From an uncultured Clostridia bacterium (lineage in GTDB: Bacteria > Bacillota > Clostridia > TANB77 > CAG-508), in contig CAKPSF010000004.1 in the NCBI GenBank assembly GCA_934183305.1, positions 43,084 through 107,083 on the forward strand: DNA of 64,000 nucleotides. The letters run 5' to 3'. The notes beneath the pieces are model-generated. The model had not been told where the DNA came from. It did not search any database and worked only from the letters and a program-made list of their open reading frames with translations. The translations under genes and the position numbers were made by a program. Every line of letters starts with the position of its first letter. Positions within the stretch are counted from its first letter, which is position 1. Below are positions 1 through 9,270 of this stretch, in pieces.

Positions 1-1804
1 TTAAATTATCAATGTCTTTGACTCTATCCTTAGAAACTCTTAACATATATGCAGAATGATATTTGTTTTTCTTTTTTATAGGTTTTATTTCGTCTCTTGT
101 AATCATTTTTGAGCTTTCAATACAATTGCTAATAATTTCGTATTCATTATAATTATCATAATTTGCTTTATCTTTATATTGTTCTTGTCCACCCTTAGTT
201 ATAAATACAGCTTTTTCAATTGTAGTTTGTTTAAGCTTATCTAATAAACCAACAAATTGTTGTTGTAAAACATTATAAAATGTATGAAAAAAGTATACTT
301 TATTTTCAATATTTTTAGATGGAGCATCTTTTAAAAATAGATGTAATGTTTCTCTAGTTGAAACAACAGTCTTACTTTTTATACTTTTTAATTTTCTTTT
401 TAACGCAAACCCAACATAAGGAATTAAGTATTTCTTATTGCTATCATATTTTAAATACCCATAATGCATAGGGTTTAAAATTAATAACCTTTTAATAATG
501 AATTGTAAATTATTTTTTCTTGCATAATAAAAAGCAGTTGCATTTAACCCATAAGGATGTTTTCCTTTTCTAACAGTCTTTTTTAAAGATATAAGCTTTA
601 CAAGGTATTTTTTTTCTAACAGTCCTTCTGCCAATGCTAAGGTTGCAGAAACCGTTCCTCCTGTTCCAAAAAAATTATATCCTAAAAAAGTTATTTCATT
701 TTTTTGAATATTAGCAAATTCATCATATATCTTCTCAATATATTTTCCGCTCTTTATATATTTGAAATCTATATTTTCAGGCAATTTATTTCTAAAAAAG
801 TTATTTATTTTATTGTTATTATTTTTTAACTCTGTTACAAGTTTTGTAGGAGTCTTAATAGAATACTCTTTCATTTCTTTTAAGTAATAAAAGTCTCTAG
901 TTTTTGAGTAATCTTTTATATCTGGTTGATATAGAAAAACTGGTTTTCCTAGCAATGTAAAATCAAATGCAATAGATGAATAATCGGTTATTAATATGTC
1001 ATTTTTAGCAACTTCATCCATTACATCAATATCTTTAGGTGTAACAATTTCTATATTATCATCTTTAAGTTTGTTAGTTATATAGTCAATTTTATTTTTA
1101 TCAAAGAATTGATGTAAGCATATCTTCAATTTGTAATTTTCATTTTTCAAAAATTCATTCATTTTATAATTATTTACAACTTTTTTAATATTGTCTATGA
1201 ACTTTTTAGTTTCTACATTATCTCCAAAGTACTCCCTCCAAGTTATAAACCATAAAATGCTTTTTTTAGTTCTTTCTTGTTTCTTAAATTCTTCGTATCT
1301 ATTAACCAACTCTTTATATCTCGGATGAAATTCCGCATAATATAATTGATAATCTTTAAATCCATTTTCTTCTTTTAGTATATCTTTTATATATCTATTA
1401 TAATAAAAGAATCTAAACATATTATTGTTGTAACTATCGCCTTTATATCCTATCTTTTTTATTGCTAAAGTACCATGCTGTAAATATATTACAGGAACTT
1501 TAATTCCTCTTTTAATAAAATATCTTGTTGGTTCAACATCTTTATAGCTTAATGTTACATATAGCATATTTGCATTATTATATAATATATGATGTTTTAT
1601 TGTATCTTTCCAAACAATATATTTTTTTGCTTTATTATTTAATTTTTTATAAACTTTCATATTCTTTTTATTTTTGCGCATAACAAAATATTTTTCAATT
1701 TCATCATCTCTCTCAACAATTTGTTGCCAAAAATAAAAAGAATTGTTATTTGCAGTATTTCCTAAATTTTCTCCAAAAAGCCATATGAATTTACTTTTTT
1801 CCAT
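1..1804 (-). CDS. CDP-glycerol glycerophosphotransferase fused to a GT4-like domain, 3' end outside window
   Basis: The frame is open from ATG at 1804 to the window edge, giving 601 residues with no stop. The first ~360 residues look like a Glyphos_transf (TagB/TagF) domain: LQHGT near residue 108 and LITDYSS near 271 are the usual catalytic and substrate motifs. From about residue 371 a new domain begins (NFFGTGGTVSATLALAEGL), which resembles the N-terminal glycine-rich loop of a family 4 glycosyltransferase. The family transfers glycerol-phosphate from CDP-glycerol onto a wall or membrane polymer at the inner membrane face. It is the last visible gene of an argS-led operon, 36 bp after the cytidylyltransferase that would make its substrate. 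The domain fusion is seen directly; polymer identity is inferred. Confidence 0.8.
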   Translation of the reverse strand, partial: MEKSKFIWLFGENLGNTANNNSFYFWQQIVERDDEIEKYFVMRKNKKNMKVYKKLNNKAKKYIVWKDTIKHHILYNNANMLYVTLSYKDVEPTRYFIKRGIKVPVIYLQHGTLAIKKIGYKGDSYNNNMFRFFYYNRYIKDILKEENGFKDYQLYYAEFHPRYKELVNRYEEFKKQERTKKSILWFITWREYFGDNVETKKFIDNIKKVVNNYKMNEFLKNENYKLKICLHQFFDKNKIDYITNKLKDDNIEIVTPKDIDVMDEVAKNDILITDYSSIAFDFTLLGKPVFLYQPDIKDYSKTRDFYYLKEMKEYSIKTPTKLVTELKNNNNKINNFFRNKLPENIDFKYIKSGKYIEKIYDEFANIQKNEITFLGYNFFGTGGTVSATLALAEGLLEKKYLVKLISLKKTVRKGKHPYGLNATAFYYARKNNLQFIIKRLLILNPMHYGYLKYDSNKKYLIPYVGFALKRKLKSIKSKTVVSTRETLHLFLKDAPSKNIENKVYFFHTFYNVLQQQFVGLLDKLKQTTIEKAVFITKGGQEQYKDKANYDNYNEYEIISNCIESSKMITRDEIKPIKKKNKYHSAYMLRVSKDRVKDIDNL

Positions 1805-1840
1805 TTTAAATAAAATCTCCTAAGTCAAATTTAATATTTC

Positions 1841-2272
1841 CTATATATTAGGTATTTGATCCACTCCATTTATTGGTTCTTGAAGTCCTAAATCTTTTTT
1901 TATTTTTGTTGTTGATATTCCTTCTGTTCTTGGTAGATAAACAACCTCACAATAATCTTTTAATATTTCAAATCTTGGGTCATTTTCCCAATCTCCACCC
2001 ATTACAGTAACATCAACATGATATTCCTTAACATCATTTATTTTTTGATTCCAGTCACTTTCTGGTATAACCAAATCAACATATCTAATTGCTTCTAACA
2101 TTTTCTTTCTTGTTTCATAATTGTGATAAGCTTTTTTTCCTTTTATTTCATTAAACTCATCTGTTGATAATGCTACAATTAAATAATCTCCTAACTCTTT
2201 AGCTCTCTTTAGTAACCTAATATGTCCATAATGTAACAAGTCATATGTTCCATATGTTAAGACTCTTTTCAT
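1841..2272 (-). CDS. tagD: Glycerol-3-phosphate cytidylyltransferase (TagD/GCT type)
   Basis: This 143-residue protein has the cytidylyltransferase signature TYGTYDLLHYGH at residues 6-17, including the HxGH nucleotide-binding motif, and an ISTT motif near the C-terminus that matches the RTxGISTT signature. Length fits TagD (about 130 residues). It would make CDP-glycerol from glycerol-3-phosphate and CTP, the donor for the neighbouring glycerophosphotransferases. A good ribosome site precedes the ATG at 2272 and it sits 18 bp behind the upstream transferase. A relative acting on another sugar phosphate (for example ribitol or a heptose) is possible but less likely, because all neighbours are Glyphos_transf enzymes. 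Confidence 0.9.
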   Translation of the reverse strand: MKRVLTYGTYDLLHYGHIRLLKRAKELGDYLIVALSTDEFNEIKGKKAYHNYETRKKMLEAIRYVDLVIPESDWNQKINDVKEYHVDVTVMGGDWENDPRFEILKDYCEVVYLPRTEGISTTKIKKDLGLQEPINGVDQIPNI

Positions 2273-2290
2273 ATTTTTATTTCTCCTTTA

Positions 2291-3535
2291 TTAATTCAAT
2301 ATCTTATCAATCACTCTTTTACTAGCTTTACCATCATCTAGATAATTAAACTTTTCATTAAATTTTTTATATTTATTATCATAAATAAAGTTAGAAAATA
2401 ATTTTTTTATTTCAATTATAAGTTCATCTTCTTTTTTTATTATATTTCCTGGCAGTTCATCTAATTTTAAATAAAATCCCCTTATGTTATCTCTATAATC
2501 TTCTAGGTCATACATATAAAATACTATTGGTCTTTTTAAATTAGCATAATCAAAAAATACGCTTGAATAATCTGTTATTAGCATATCAGCTACTACATAC
2601 AAATGATTTATATCATCATAATTTGATACATCAATTATAAAATCTTTATATTTGTCAAAATTAAAAGATTGTGCAACAAGCCAATGTGCTCTAAATAAAA
2701 TTATATATTCATCAGATAATTCTTTTTGAAGTTTATCAAAATCAATTTGTGTTTTGTATGTGTACCCAATCTCTGTTGAATGTTGATTGTCTCTATAAGT
2801 TGGTGCGTATAAAATTATTTTTTTATTAGTAGATTCTATATTCAACTTTTTCTTAATTTGGTTAATATCATCTTCAGTATAGTTATATAGAAAATCATTT
2901 CTAGGATATCCTTCTTCAATCATTATATTTTCTTTGTTTATTTTCTTTAAATCCCAAGTAGAAATAAATTTTTCACTTGCAAACTTAGATGGTGAAATGA
3001 AATATGAGAATTTTGATGCTTCCATATGGTATCTATCTCTAATTTCAGAAATAGAATTCATTGCATTATTAAAGTGTTCTAAATCACATCCAAGTCTTTT
3101 AAGTGGAGTACCATGCCAGCATTGTACAAAAACTTGATTTTCTTTTGGGAATATATAATCTTGAATTTTATAATTAAATATCCAATACTTAGCTTGTCCC
3201 ATTATTTTTAAAAACTCTTTTGATTTAATATCTATTACTTTAGTACTGTTATTTTCCTCAAGATATTTATGTTTTTCTACATCATTAAAAGCCCACACAA
3301 ACTTATAATTTTTATATTTTTCATCTTTTATAAGATATTCATACAATGCTTTAGGGCTATCGCAGTATGATCTACCATTGAAACTTGCAAAAATAATTAA
3401 TTTATCATCAACTTTTAACTTTCTAGTAATTGCTTTATACTGCATATTACATTTTAAAAAATAAACTTTTCTGGCAATTTTTCTTATAAAAGTGTTTTCT
3501 TTAATTAATTTTTCCAACTTATTTTTAAATTTCAT
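2291..3535 (-). CDS. CDP-glycerol glycerophosphotransferase family protein (TagB/TagF-like)
   Basis: The 414-residue protein has the family motifs QCWHGTPLKRLG near residue 140 and LITDYSSVFFDYA near residue 320, characteristic of enzymes that transfer glycerol-phosphate from CDP-glycerol. There is a basic, hydrophobic N-terminus but no clear signal peptide, consistent with a peripheral membrane enzyme. It lies between a second family member (3554-4699) and the tagD-like gene. It may be a priming enzyme or a polymerase; sequence alone does not decide. Spacing to neighbours of about 18 bp indicates one transcript with argS. Confidence 0.88.
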   Translation of the reverse strand: MKFKNKLEKLIKENTFIRKIARKVYFLKCNMQYKAITRKLKVDDKLIIFASFNGRSYCDSPKALYEYLIKDEKYKNYKFVWAFNDVEKHKYLEENNSTKVIDIKSKEFLKIMGQAKYWIFNYKIQDYIFPKENQVFVQCWHGTPLKRLGCDLEHFNNAMNSISEIRDRYHMEASKFSYFISPSKFASEKFISTWDLKKINKENIMIEEGYPRNDFLYNYTEDDINQIKKKLNIESTNKKIILYAPTYRDNQHSTEIGYTYKTQIDFDKLQKELSDEYIILFRAHWLVAQSFNFDKYKDFIIDVSNYDDINHLYVVADMLITDYSSVFFDYANLKRPIVFYMYDLEDYRDNIRGFYLKLDELPGNIIKKEDELIIEIKKLFSNFIYDNKYKKFNEKFNYLDDGKASKRVIDKILN

Positions 3536-3553
3536 ATTTTTTCTCCCAAAGTA

Positions 3554-4699
3554 TCACACAAGTTTTAGAACAAAATCAGCTAGTTTAGCTGTTGTATTCT
3601 TTGGATTTACCTCTATGTATTTATTTTTATATTTTTCTATTTCATTTATGTTGTAATCATTGTTTTCAATTTTTCTCATTATATCACTAAACTTTTTACT
3701 TGTAAATGATTTTAATTCTTCAGACAAATCTATATTTAAGCCTCTATTTTTATCATAATTTTCTATATCATATAAATATAAAAAGATAGGTTTATCAAGT
3801 ATACTGGCTTCTATTGATAATATAGAATAATCAGTTATGATATAGTCAGCAATTTTAATCAAGTCATAGGTTGTATATTTATTATCAAAATCATATTCAC
3901 TTGGTATCTGTGTATCATCAAGTGGGTGAAGTTTAATTATTATTTTATATTTAGTTTTATCATACTGATAATTAAAGATTTCACTCAAGTCAATATTTTT
4001 ATCTTTTCTAAATGTAGGAACATATAAAATTATTTTTTTACCTTTTAATTCCGGATAAGAATTAAATATTTGAATCGATTTATCGTATTTCTCACTTGAT
4101 ATATATTCAAGTCTTGGAAGTCCAAGTTTAACAATTTTTTCTATTTCTATATTAAATGCTTCTGAGAAAATTTTTCTAGTCACTTCACTTGGTGCTATTA
4201 CATAATTATAGTTTTTATGCATACACATAAATTTTGCAACATCACTTGATTTTCCCTCTTCTTTATCTAATATTTGGTATCCAAATTTCTTAACAGCTCC
4301 AGAAGCATGCCATATTTGAATTATTTTTAAGCTTTTCTTGTGTTTTAATATACTAACTGGAACACAGTAACTCTCAGTAATACATACTTTAGATGTTGCT
4401 AAATAATACATTGCTTTGAATACATACCCTATCATGCCAAAGACATATACAACATAATCGCTCTTTTTCTTTAAACCACTTTTCATTTTTTTGCATAAAA
4501 ATATCTGTTTTATAGAGCCATCTTGTTTTGTTATTTCATTTTTTAGCATTTCAAAGTCCAAACTGATATTGTTTGACTGCATACTTGTATATACTATTTG
4601 ATTTTTGGTAGGAAACAGCTTAATAAAAAAATAAATAAAGTTCAAAAAAGCTTTTCCTAAAACAATTATAATTTTTTTCAATATTAATACCTTCTTCAT
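3554..4699 (-). CDS. CDP-glycerol glycerophosphotransferase family protein (TagB-like)
   Basis: The 381-residue protein has a hydrophobic N-terminal stretch (about residues 8-28) that may bind the membrane, then IQIWHASGAVKKFG near residue 130 and IITDYSILSIEAS near residue 288. These are the family's histidine-containing and DYS motifs. The WHASGAVKKFG form is typical of shorter TagB-like primases, so it may add the first glycerol phosphate. The ATG at 4699 overlaps the argS stop in a TAATG arrangement, implying translational coupling with argS. Polymer identity is inferred from context. Confidence 0.86.
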   Translation of the reverse strand: MKKVLILKKIIIVLGKAFLNFIYFFIKLFPTKNQIVYTSMQSNNISLDFEMLKNEITKQDGSIKQIFLCKKMKSGLKKKSDYVVYVFGMIGYVFKAMYYLATSKVCITESYCVPVSILKHKKSLKIIQIWHASGAVKKFGYQILDKEEGKSSDVAKFMCMHKNYNYVIAPSEVTRKIFSEAFNIEIEKIVKLGLPRLEYISSEKYDKSIQIFNSYPELKGKKIILYVPTFRKDKNIDLSEIFNYQYDKTKYKIIIKLHPLDDTQIPSEYDFDNKYTTYDLIKIADYIITDYSILSIEASILDKPIFLYLYDIENYDKNRGLNIDLSEELKSFTSKKFSDIMRKIENNDYNINEIEKYKNKYIEVNPKNTTAKLADFVLKLV

Positions 4700-6408
4700 T
4701 ACATTTTATCTGGCATTTCTATTCCTAGTAAACTCATTCCAATTTTTAATACTAAACCAGTAATGTATGTTACATATATTCTGGCATTTCTATCTTGGAT
4801 ATCATCTGCCATTATCTTATACTCATTATAAAAACTACTATATGCTTTTGATAAATCAATTAAATATCTAGCCAAAATTGAAGGTTCATTTTTTGAAGTG
4901 GCTTGAATAATCGTATCTTGGAAATTATATATTAATTTTATAATTTTAATAGCTTCCTTATTATTTAATTTGTTTATATCAACTTCATTTGCTGTTGGCA
5001 TTTGTTGTAAGTTCTTAATTATACTATTTGTTCTTACATATGTATACTGAATATATGGTCCAGTTTCTCCACTAAAGTTAAGAATTGTATCCCAATCAAA
5101 TACTTGGTCTTTAATTATAGTTGTTCCAACATTGCAAAATGTTATAGCACCTATCCCAATCTTTTTTGCATTTTCACATTTGTTTTCCATATCTGGATTT
5201 TTTTCTTCAATTATCTTTTCTACTCTTGAGATAGCTTCGTGTAATAAATCATTAACTTTAATAACATTTCCTTCCCTTGTAGACATTTTTCCTGATTTTA
5301 AGTGTACCATTCCGTAAGGAATATGTTGCAAACCATTTATATACTTTTCATCTAAGCCTAATAGTTTTGCTACTTCAAATATTTGTTTAAAGTGTAAATT
5401 TTGTTCATAGGCAACAATGTATAAACATTTATCAAAATCATATGTTCTAGCTCTGTATAAGATAGCAGCCAAGTCTCTTGTCGCATAAGTAGTTGAGTCG
5501 TCTGATTTTTTAATCATACAAATCCCCATCTTTTTATCTTCTAAATCAACTATCTTAGCACCTTCTGATTTAATAAGTTTTCCAGACTTTTCAAGAAGAC
5601 TAACAACTTCATCCATTTTATCATAATAAAACGCTTCTCCACTTAAAGAATCAAATTTAACGCCTAATATATCATAAATTCTTTCAAATTCTTTCAAACT
5701 TAATTCTTTAAATTTATTCCATATTTCAACGCAATATTTATCTCCATCTTCTAACTTTTTAAAATTAGCTCTACATGCTTCTAATACGCTTTCATCTTTT
5801 TTGCACAAATCATTTATTCTTACATAAATTTTTGTAAGTTCATCAATAGGATTTTCCTCTATATTATACTCTTGTCCCCACAATTTATATCCTTCTATCA
5901 TTTTCCCAAATTGTGTTCCATAATCTCCCAAATGATTTATTCCTATTGTATTATATCCTAAGAATTTATACATATTATATAAAGTACGTCCAATTAACGT
6001 ATTTCTTAAATGTCCAATATGAAAAGGTTTTGCTATATTAGGTGAAGAATATTCGACTAATATAGTTTTACCATTTCCAATATCAGTTTTGCCATAATTT
6101 TCTTTCTGGTTATCTATTTCTTCAATAGTGTCTTTAATTAAAATATTTTTATTAATGTAAAAATTTAAGTATCCACCAGCCACTTCAACGCTTTCAATTA
6201 CATCATTTTTGCTTGATTCTATTTTAGTTTTTAATTCTTTTGCTATAACTTGAGGTGCTTTCTTTAATTCTTTAGCCAATCTAAAACATGGGAAAGCATA
6301 ATCCCCCATATCCTCAGGTGGTATTTCTATATATCCTTCTAATTCCTCGCAATTAATATTTGTATTATTCGAAATTATTTTAGCAATTTCATTTTTAAAA
6401 TTAATCAT
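4699..6408 (-). CDS. argS: Arginyl-tRNA synthetase
   Basis: The 569-residue class I synthetase charges tRNA-Arg. The N-terminal Add-1 domain is present, HIGHLRNT is at residues 130-137, the KMSKS-equivalent appears as KMSTREG near residue 378 (a common ArgRS variant), and the C-terminus ends in the typical LLGIEMPDKM. Length is normal. It heads the wall-polymer operon and its stop overlaps the next ATG by one base. Its position is of note because the window shows abnormal behaviour at the arginine codon CGG. A promoter sits in the preceding terminator hairpin. Confidence 0.97.
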   Translation of the reverse strand: MINFKNEIAKIISNNTNINCEELEGYIEIPPEDMGDYAFPCFRLAKELKKAPQVIAKELKTKIESSKNDVIESVEVAGGYLNFYINKNILIKDTIEEIDNQKENYGKTDIGNGKTILVEYSSPNIAKPFHIGHLRNTLIGRTLYNMYKFLGYNTIGINHLGDYGTQFGKMIEGYKLWGQEYNIEENPIDELTKIYVRINDLCKKDESVLEACRANFKKLEDGDKYCVEIWNKFKELSLKEFERIYDILGVKFDSLSGEAFYYDKMDEVVSLLEKSGKLIKSEGAKIVDLEDKKMGICMIKKSDDSTTYATRDLAAILYRARTYDFDKCLYIVAYEQNLHFKQIFEVAKLLGLDEKYINGLQHIPYGMVHLKSGKMSTREGNVIKVNDLLHEAISRVEKIIEEKNPDMENKCENAKKIGIGAITFCNVGTTIIKDQVFDWDTILNFSGETGPYIQYTYVRTNSIIKNLQQMPTANEVDINKLNNKEAIKIIKLIYNFQDTIIQATSKNEPSILARYLIDLSKAYSSFYNEYKIMADDIQDRNARIYVTYITGLVLKIGMSLLGIEMPDKM

Positions 6409-6438
6409 ACCTATTTTCTCTCCTTTTTCAACGCTTCT

Positions 6439-6467
6439 ATTATACTAAAAAAAGAACATATATGCAA
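6439..6467 (-). promoter_or_regulatory. Predicted sigma-A promoter of argS operon
   Basis: On the minus strand TTGCAT (6467-6462) and a perfect TATAAT (6444-6439) are 17 bp apart. The -35 box lies in the loop and the spacer in the arm of the preceding gene's terminator hairpin, so the two signals overlap. Confidence 0.6.
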
Positions 6468-6485
6468 GTTTATATGTTCTTTTTT
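6448..6485 (-). terminator. Rho-independent terminator after UPF0182 gene
   Basis: A 13-bp stem (AAAAGAACATATA with its complement) is followed on the minus strand by a T run. It closes the ftsY-UPF0182 transcript. Confidence 0.75.
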
Positions 6486-6489
6486 AATA

Positions 6490-9255
6490 TTATTCAACAA
6501 CATTTTTATTTAAAGTATTTTGTATTATACTTTTTGTTTTTGTATTATCTTTTTGCATCTTTTCAAGTTGCTCTATTAACTCTCTTAATTTTGATATATC
6601 TTTTCCCATCATTTCAAAATCATTTGAGGCAGTAGAGTCTTCTAAATTTTTGTTTGCTTCTATAATTGCATTTATTAAATCGTCAATTGTGTCTGTATTT
6701 GTAACTTTAATACTAACTGCTGATTGTGAAAGCAAGTTTTCTAATGCTTCACTAATGTTATCTCCTATTGCTACTTTGCTACCAGATGCAACAACAACTT
6801 TTTTAAGTAATGGTATAGAATTTTTTTCATTTAATTGTTGTTGGAATATTGGCTCTACATATAATAGAGTATTATTAATTGGAACAATAATCATATTCTT
6901 TGTTATTTTTGTTCCGGTTACATTTATGCTCTTTATAGATGCTGATATTGTTTCATCTTGTTCAATTTCTTTATCTAGTTGTTCTGGTCCTAATACATTA
7001 CTTCCTGAAGCAAATTTATATAATTTTAATTTTTGATTTCCGCTTCCATCTGTTACCCCAACCAAATATGAAGTAATGTTCTGTTTGCCATAAACAGTAT
7101 ATGGAAGCACTAATCCAACTTTATTTTTATCATCTTCTTTTACCATTGTGTAATATGGTGTAATTTCTGTTTTAGATGAACTTTTTGAATTAGAAGAATA
7201 TGAAGCATTTCCCCATATATCATCTCCTCTATATAAAACATCAGCTGTCACATTATGATACATTTCTAAAATTTCTGCTTGAACATTGTATAAATATTCC
7301 GAATAAACAAAATGATTAGAAATACTTTTTTCAATCTCTGTTCCATCTTTAAATACTCCTGGATAAGCATGTGAGTATGCCACAGCTATTGGATCTGTTG
7401 TGTCCATTATATAAAACTTAACTGTTCCATCGTATGCATCTACTAATACCTTAATTGAATTCCTTATATAATTAATTTCTTTTTTATAATCTCCGGCTTT
7501 TATCATTGTTCTTTGAGAATATGGATATTCATCTGAAACAGTATATGCATCAATTACCCACACTTGTTTTCCTAAATCAGAAACTATCATATAAGGATTT
7601 TCATCATATAGCAAATTAGGCATTATTTTTTTAGCCCTTTCTAATACATTTCTATTTGTTATAACTTTACTATCTTCACTTGTATTAGAAAAAGTAATAT
7701 TTATATCTTTATTCATTATACTAAGTATTAGTCTATCTATAAAACTTGTTTTTATACCAGCCTTTCCTTTATATGTATATTCAGTATTAGTAGTTGAAGA
7801 AACTGGATAATCATATTCAGCCTTGCCAGATAAGTTTGTTATTATAGTATTATTAGTTTGCATTCCAAAATAAATTCTTGGCTGAGTAATAGCTATTTTA
7901 TCATCATTTGCCGCAAAACTCTTTTGTACATATTCTATATTTCCTGTGCTATCAACCTTATTTGCATAAGTTATAATGCTTCCATACCCATGAGTATATT
8001 CATATGTTTTATTGCTATATGTACTAGCTTCTGTTTGAACATCTATTTCTCTTGGTGAAACATATACTAATGTGTCTTTACCATTAATATTATACATTTG
8101 TAATTTAGTTGTTCTATATGAATAATATCCAGAGTTAGTTTGTAATGAATTTAAATTTTTTAATGTTGATTGATCATCTATTAGTCTAATATTCTCAATA
8201 ATATCATTATTATTTTCTAAATCTTTTTTAGTAATTGCTTCTGCATTTTCTAATTCGACTTCTTCAATATTCAAATTATACGCAAGTTTTGTATAATCAA
8301 TATTTTTGTTTATATAATCTTTTTGTCTATCAAATAAATTATTATTAACAAAAAGTACATTAAATAGTAACATAACAACAAAAACGCCAACTAAATAAGT
8401 AGGTACTATACATATGCTTATTAAAAGTTTTTTAGTTTTCTTTTTATCTAACACATATTTTAATATAAATATCATTGATATACACATTACAAATCCTAAA
8501 ATTCTATATCCCCACAATTTAATTGTAATGTCTGTAATTCCTGCACCAATTAATTTAGTTGATAATGCATTTTTTAATGTTACAAAGTTTTCAAAAACAA
8601 CATTATATGTATTCAAAAATGTTTTGCATGCAATTCCAAATACAATTAGGAAAGCATATACTTTTAGTATTTTTACAAGTTTACTTTTTAATAATAATTC
8701 TTTGTCTACTCCATCTAAAAATACATTAAATGATATTATACAATATGCAATCGTATATATTGCAAGCAAGCAAAACAGAGTAACAAAATAATTTAAAACT
8801 AGTTGTATAAATGGTTTTTGAAAGAAATAGAAACCTATATCTAATCCAAATACTGGGTCATTTACTCCAAACCATGTAGTATTTAAAAATAATACTAATT
8901 TATCTAAAAACGCAGATGTTATAATTACACTTCCAATTGCAGACACTACAAAAGCAATACTCTTATTAGGAAGCTTTGGTATTTGTTTTTTCTCATCTTC
9001 AAAAAATGGTTTTAATCCATTTTTTATTAGCTTATTATTTATATAAATAATAATATATAAAAGAATAAAACTAAAAACAAACAATTTAACTTTATATTGA
9101 TTGTTTTGCTCAAAAACTGATAAATATTCTTCACCAATTTCTAAAGTTTGTAAATAGTTAGCTCTGTATGATATATACAAATAAAGCATAAATAATATAG
9201 TAAATAGAACAACTAACATTATTTTTATTTTTTTAAACTTCTTACTTTTCTCCAT
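6490..9255 (-). CDS. UPF0182 family membrane protein
   Basis: The 921-residue protein matches the UPF0182 (PF03699) family in length and layout. It has about seven hydrophobic segments in the first ~310 residues, a conserved stretch VNDPVFGLDIGFYFFQKPF between them, then a large extracytoplasmic region with HAYPGVF and a tail of acidic/amphipathic helices. The family's biochemical role is not established, so none is assigned. It follows ftsY by 15 bp and is closed by a terminator. All CGG trinucleotides inside it are out of frame. Confidence 0.93.
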   Translation of the reverse strand: MEKSKKFKKIKIMLVVLFTILFMLYLYISYRANYLQTLEIGEEYLSVFEQNNQYKVKLFVFSFILLYIIIYINNKLIKNGLKPFFEDEKKQIPKLPNKSIAFVVSAIGSVIITSAFLDKLVLFLNTTWFGVNDPVFGLDIGFYFFQKPFIQLVLNYFVTLFCLLAIYTIAYCIISFNVFLDGVDKELLLKSKLVKILKVYAFLIVFGIACKTFLNTYNVVFENFVTLKNALSTKLIGAGITDITIKLWGYRILGFVMCISMIFILKYVLDKKKTKKLLISICIVPTYLVGVFVVMLLFNVLFVNNNLFDRQKDYINKNIDYTKLAYNLNIEEVELENAEAITKKDLENNNDIIENIRLIDDQSTLKNLNSLQTNSGYYSYRTTKLQMYNINGKDTLVYVSPREIDVQTEASTYSNKTYEYTHGYGSIITYANKVDSTGNIEYVQKSFAANDDKIAITQPRIYFGMQTNNTIITNLSGKAEYDYPVSSTTNTEYTYKGKAGIKTSFIDRLILSIMNKDINITFSNTSEDSKVITNRNVLERAKKIMPNLLYDENPYMIVSDLGKQVWVIDAYTVSDEYPYSQRTMIKAGDYKKEINYIRNSIKVLVDAYDGTVKFYIMDTTDPIAVAYSHAYPGVFKDGTEIEKSISNHFVYSEYLYNVQAEILEMYHNVTADVLYRGDDIWGNASYSSNSKSSSKTEITPYYTMVKEDDKNKVGLVLPYTVYGKQNITSYLVGVTDGSGNQKLKLYKFASGSNVLGPEQLDKEIEQDETISASIKSINVTGTKITKNMIIVPINNTLLYVEPIFQQQLNEKNSIPLLKKVVVASGSKVAIGDNISEALENLLSQSAVSIKVTNTDTIDDLINAIIEANKNLEDSTASNDFEMMGKDISKLRELIEQLEKMQKDNTKTKSIIQNTLNKNVVE

Positions 9256-9270
9256 ATTTTCTTCCTTCCA

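Noticed and set aside
5310..5316. ACGGA pentamers elsewhere (argS 5311, ftsY 9403, lytic transglycosylase 14119, secA 42682, others) as further frameshift sites
   Set aside because: In all of these the frame is NAC GGA or ACG GA, so no CGG codon is read and the proteins are intact. The pentamer alone is not the signal.
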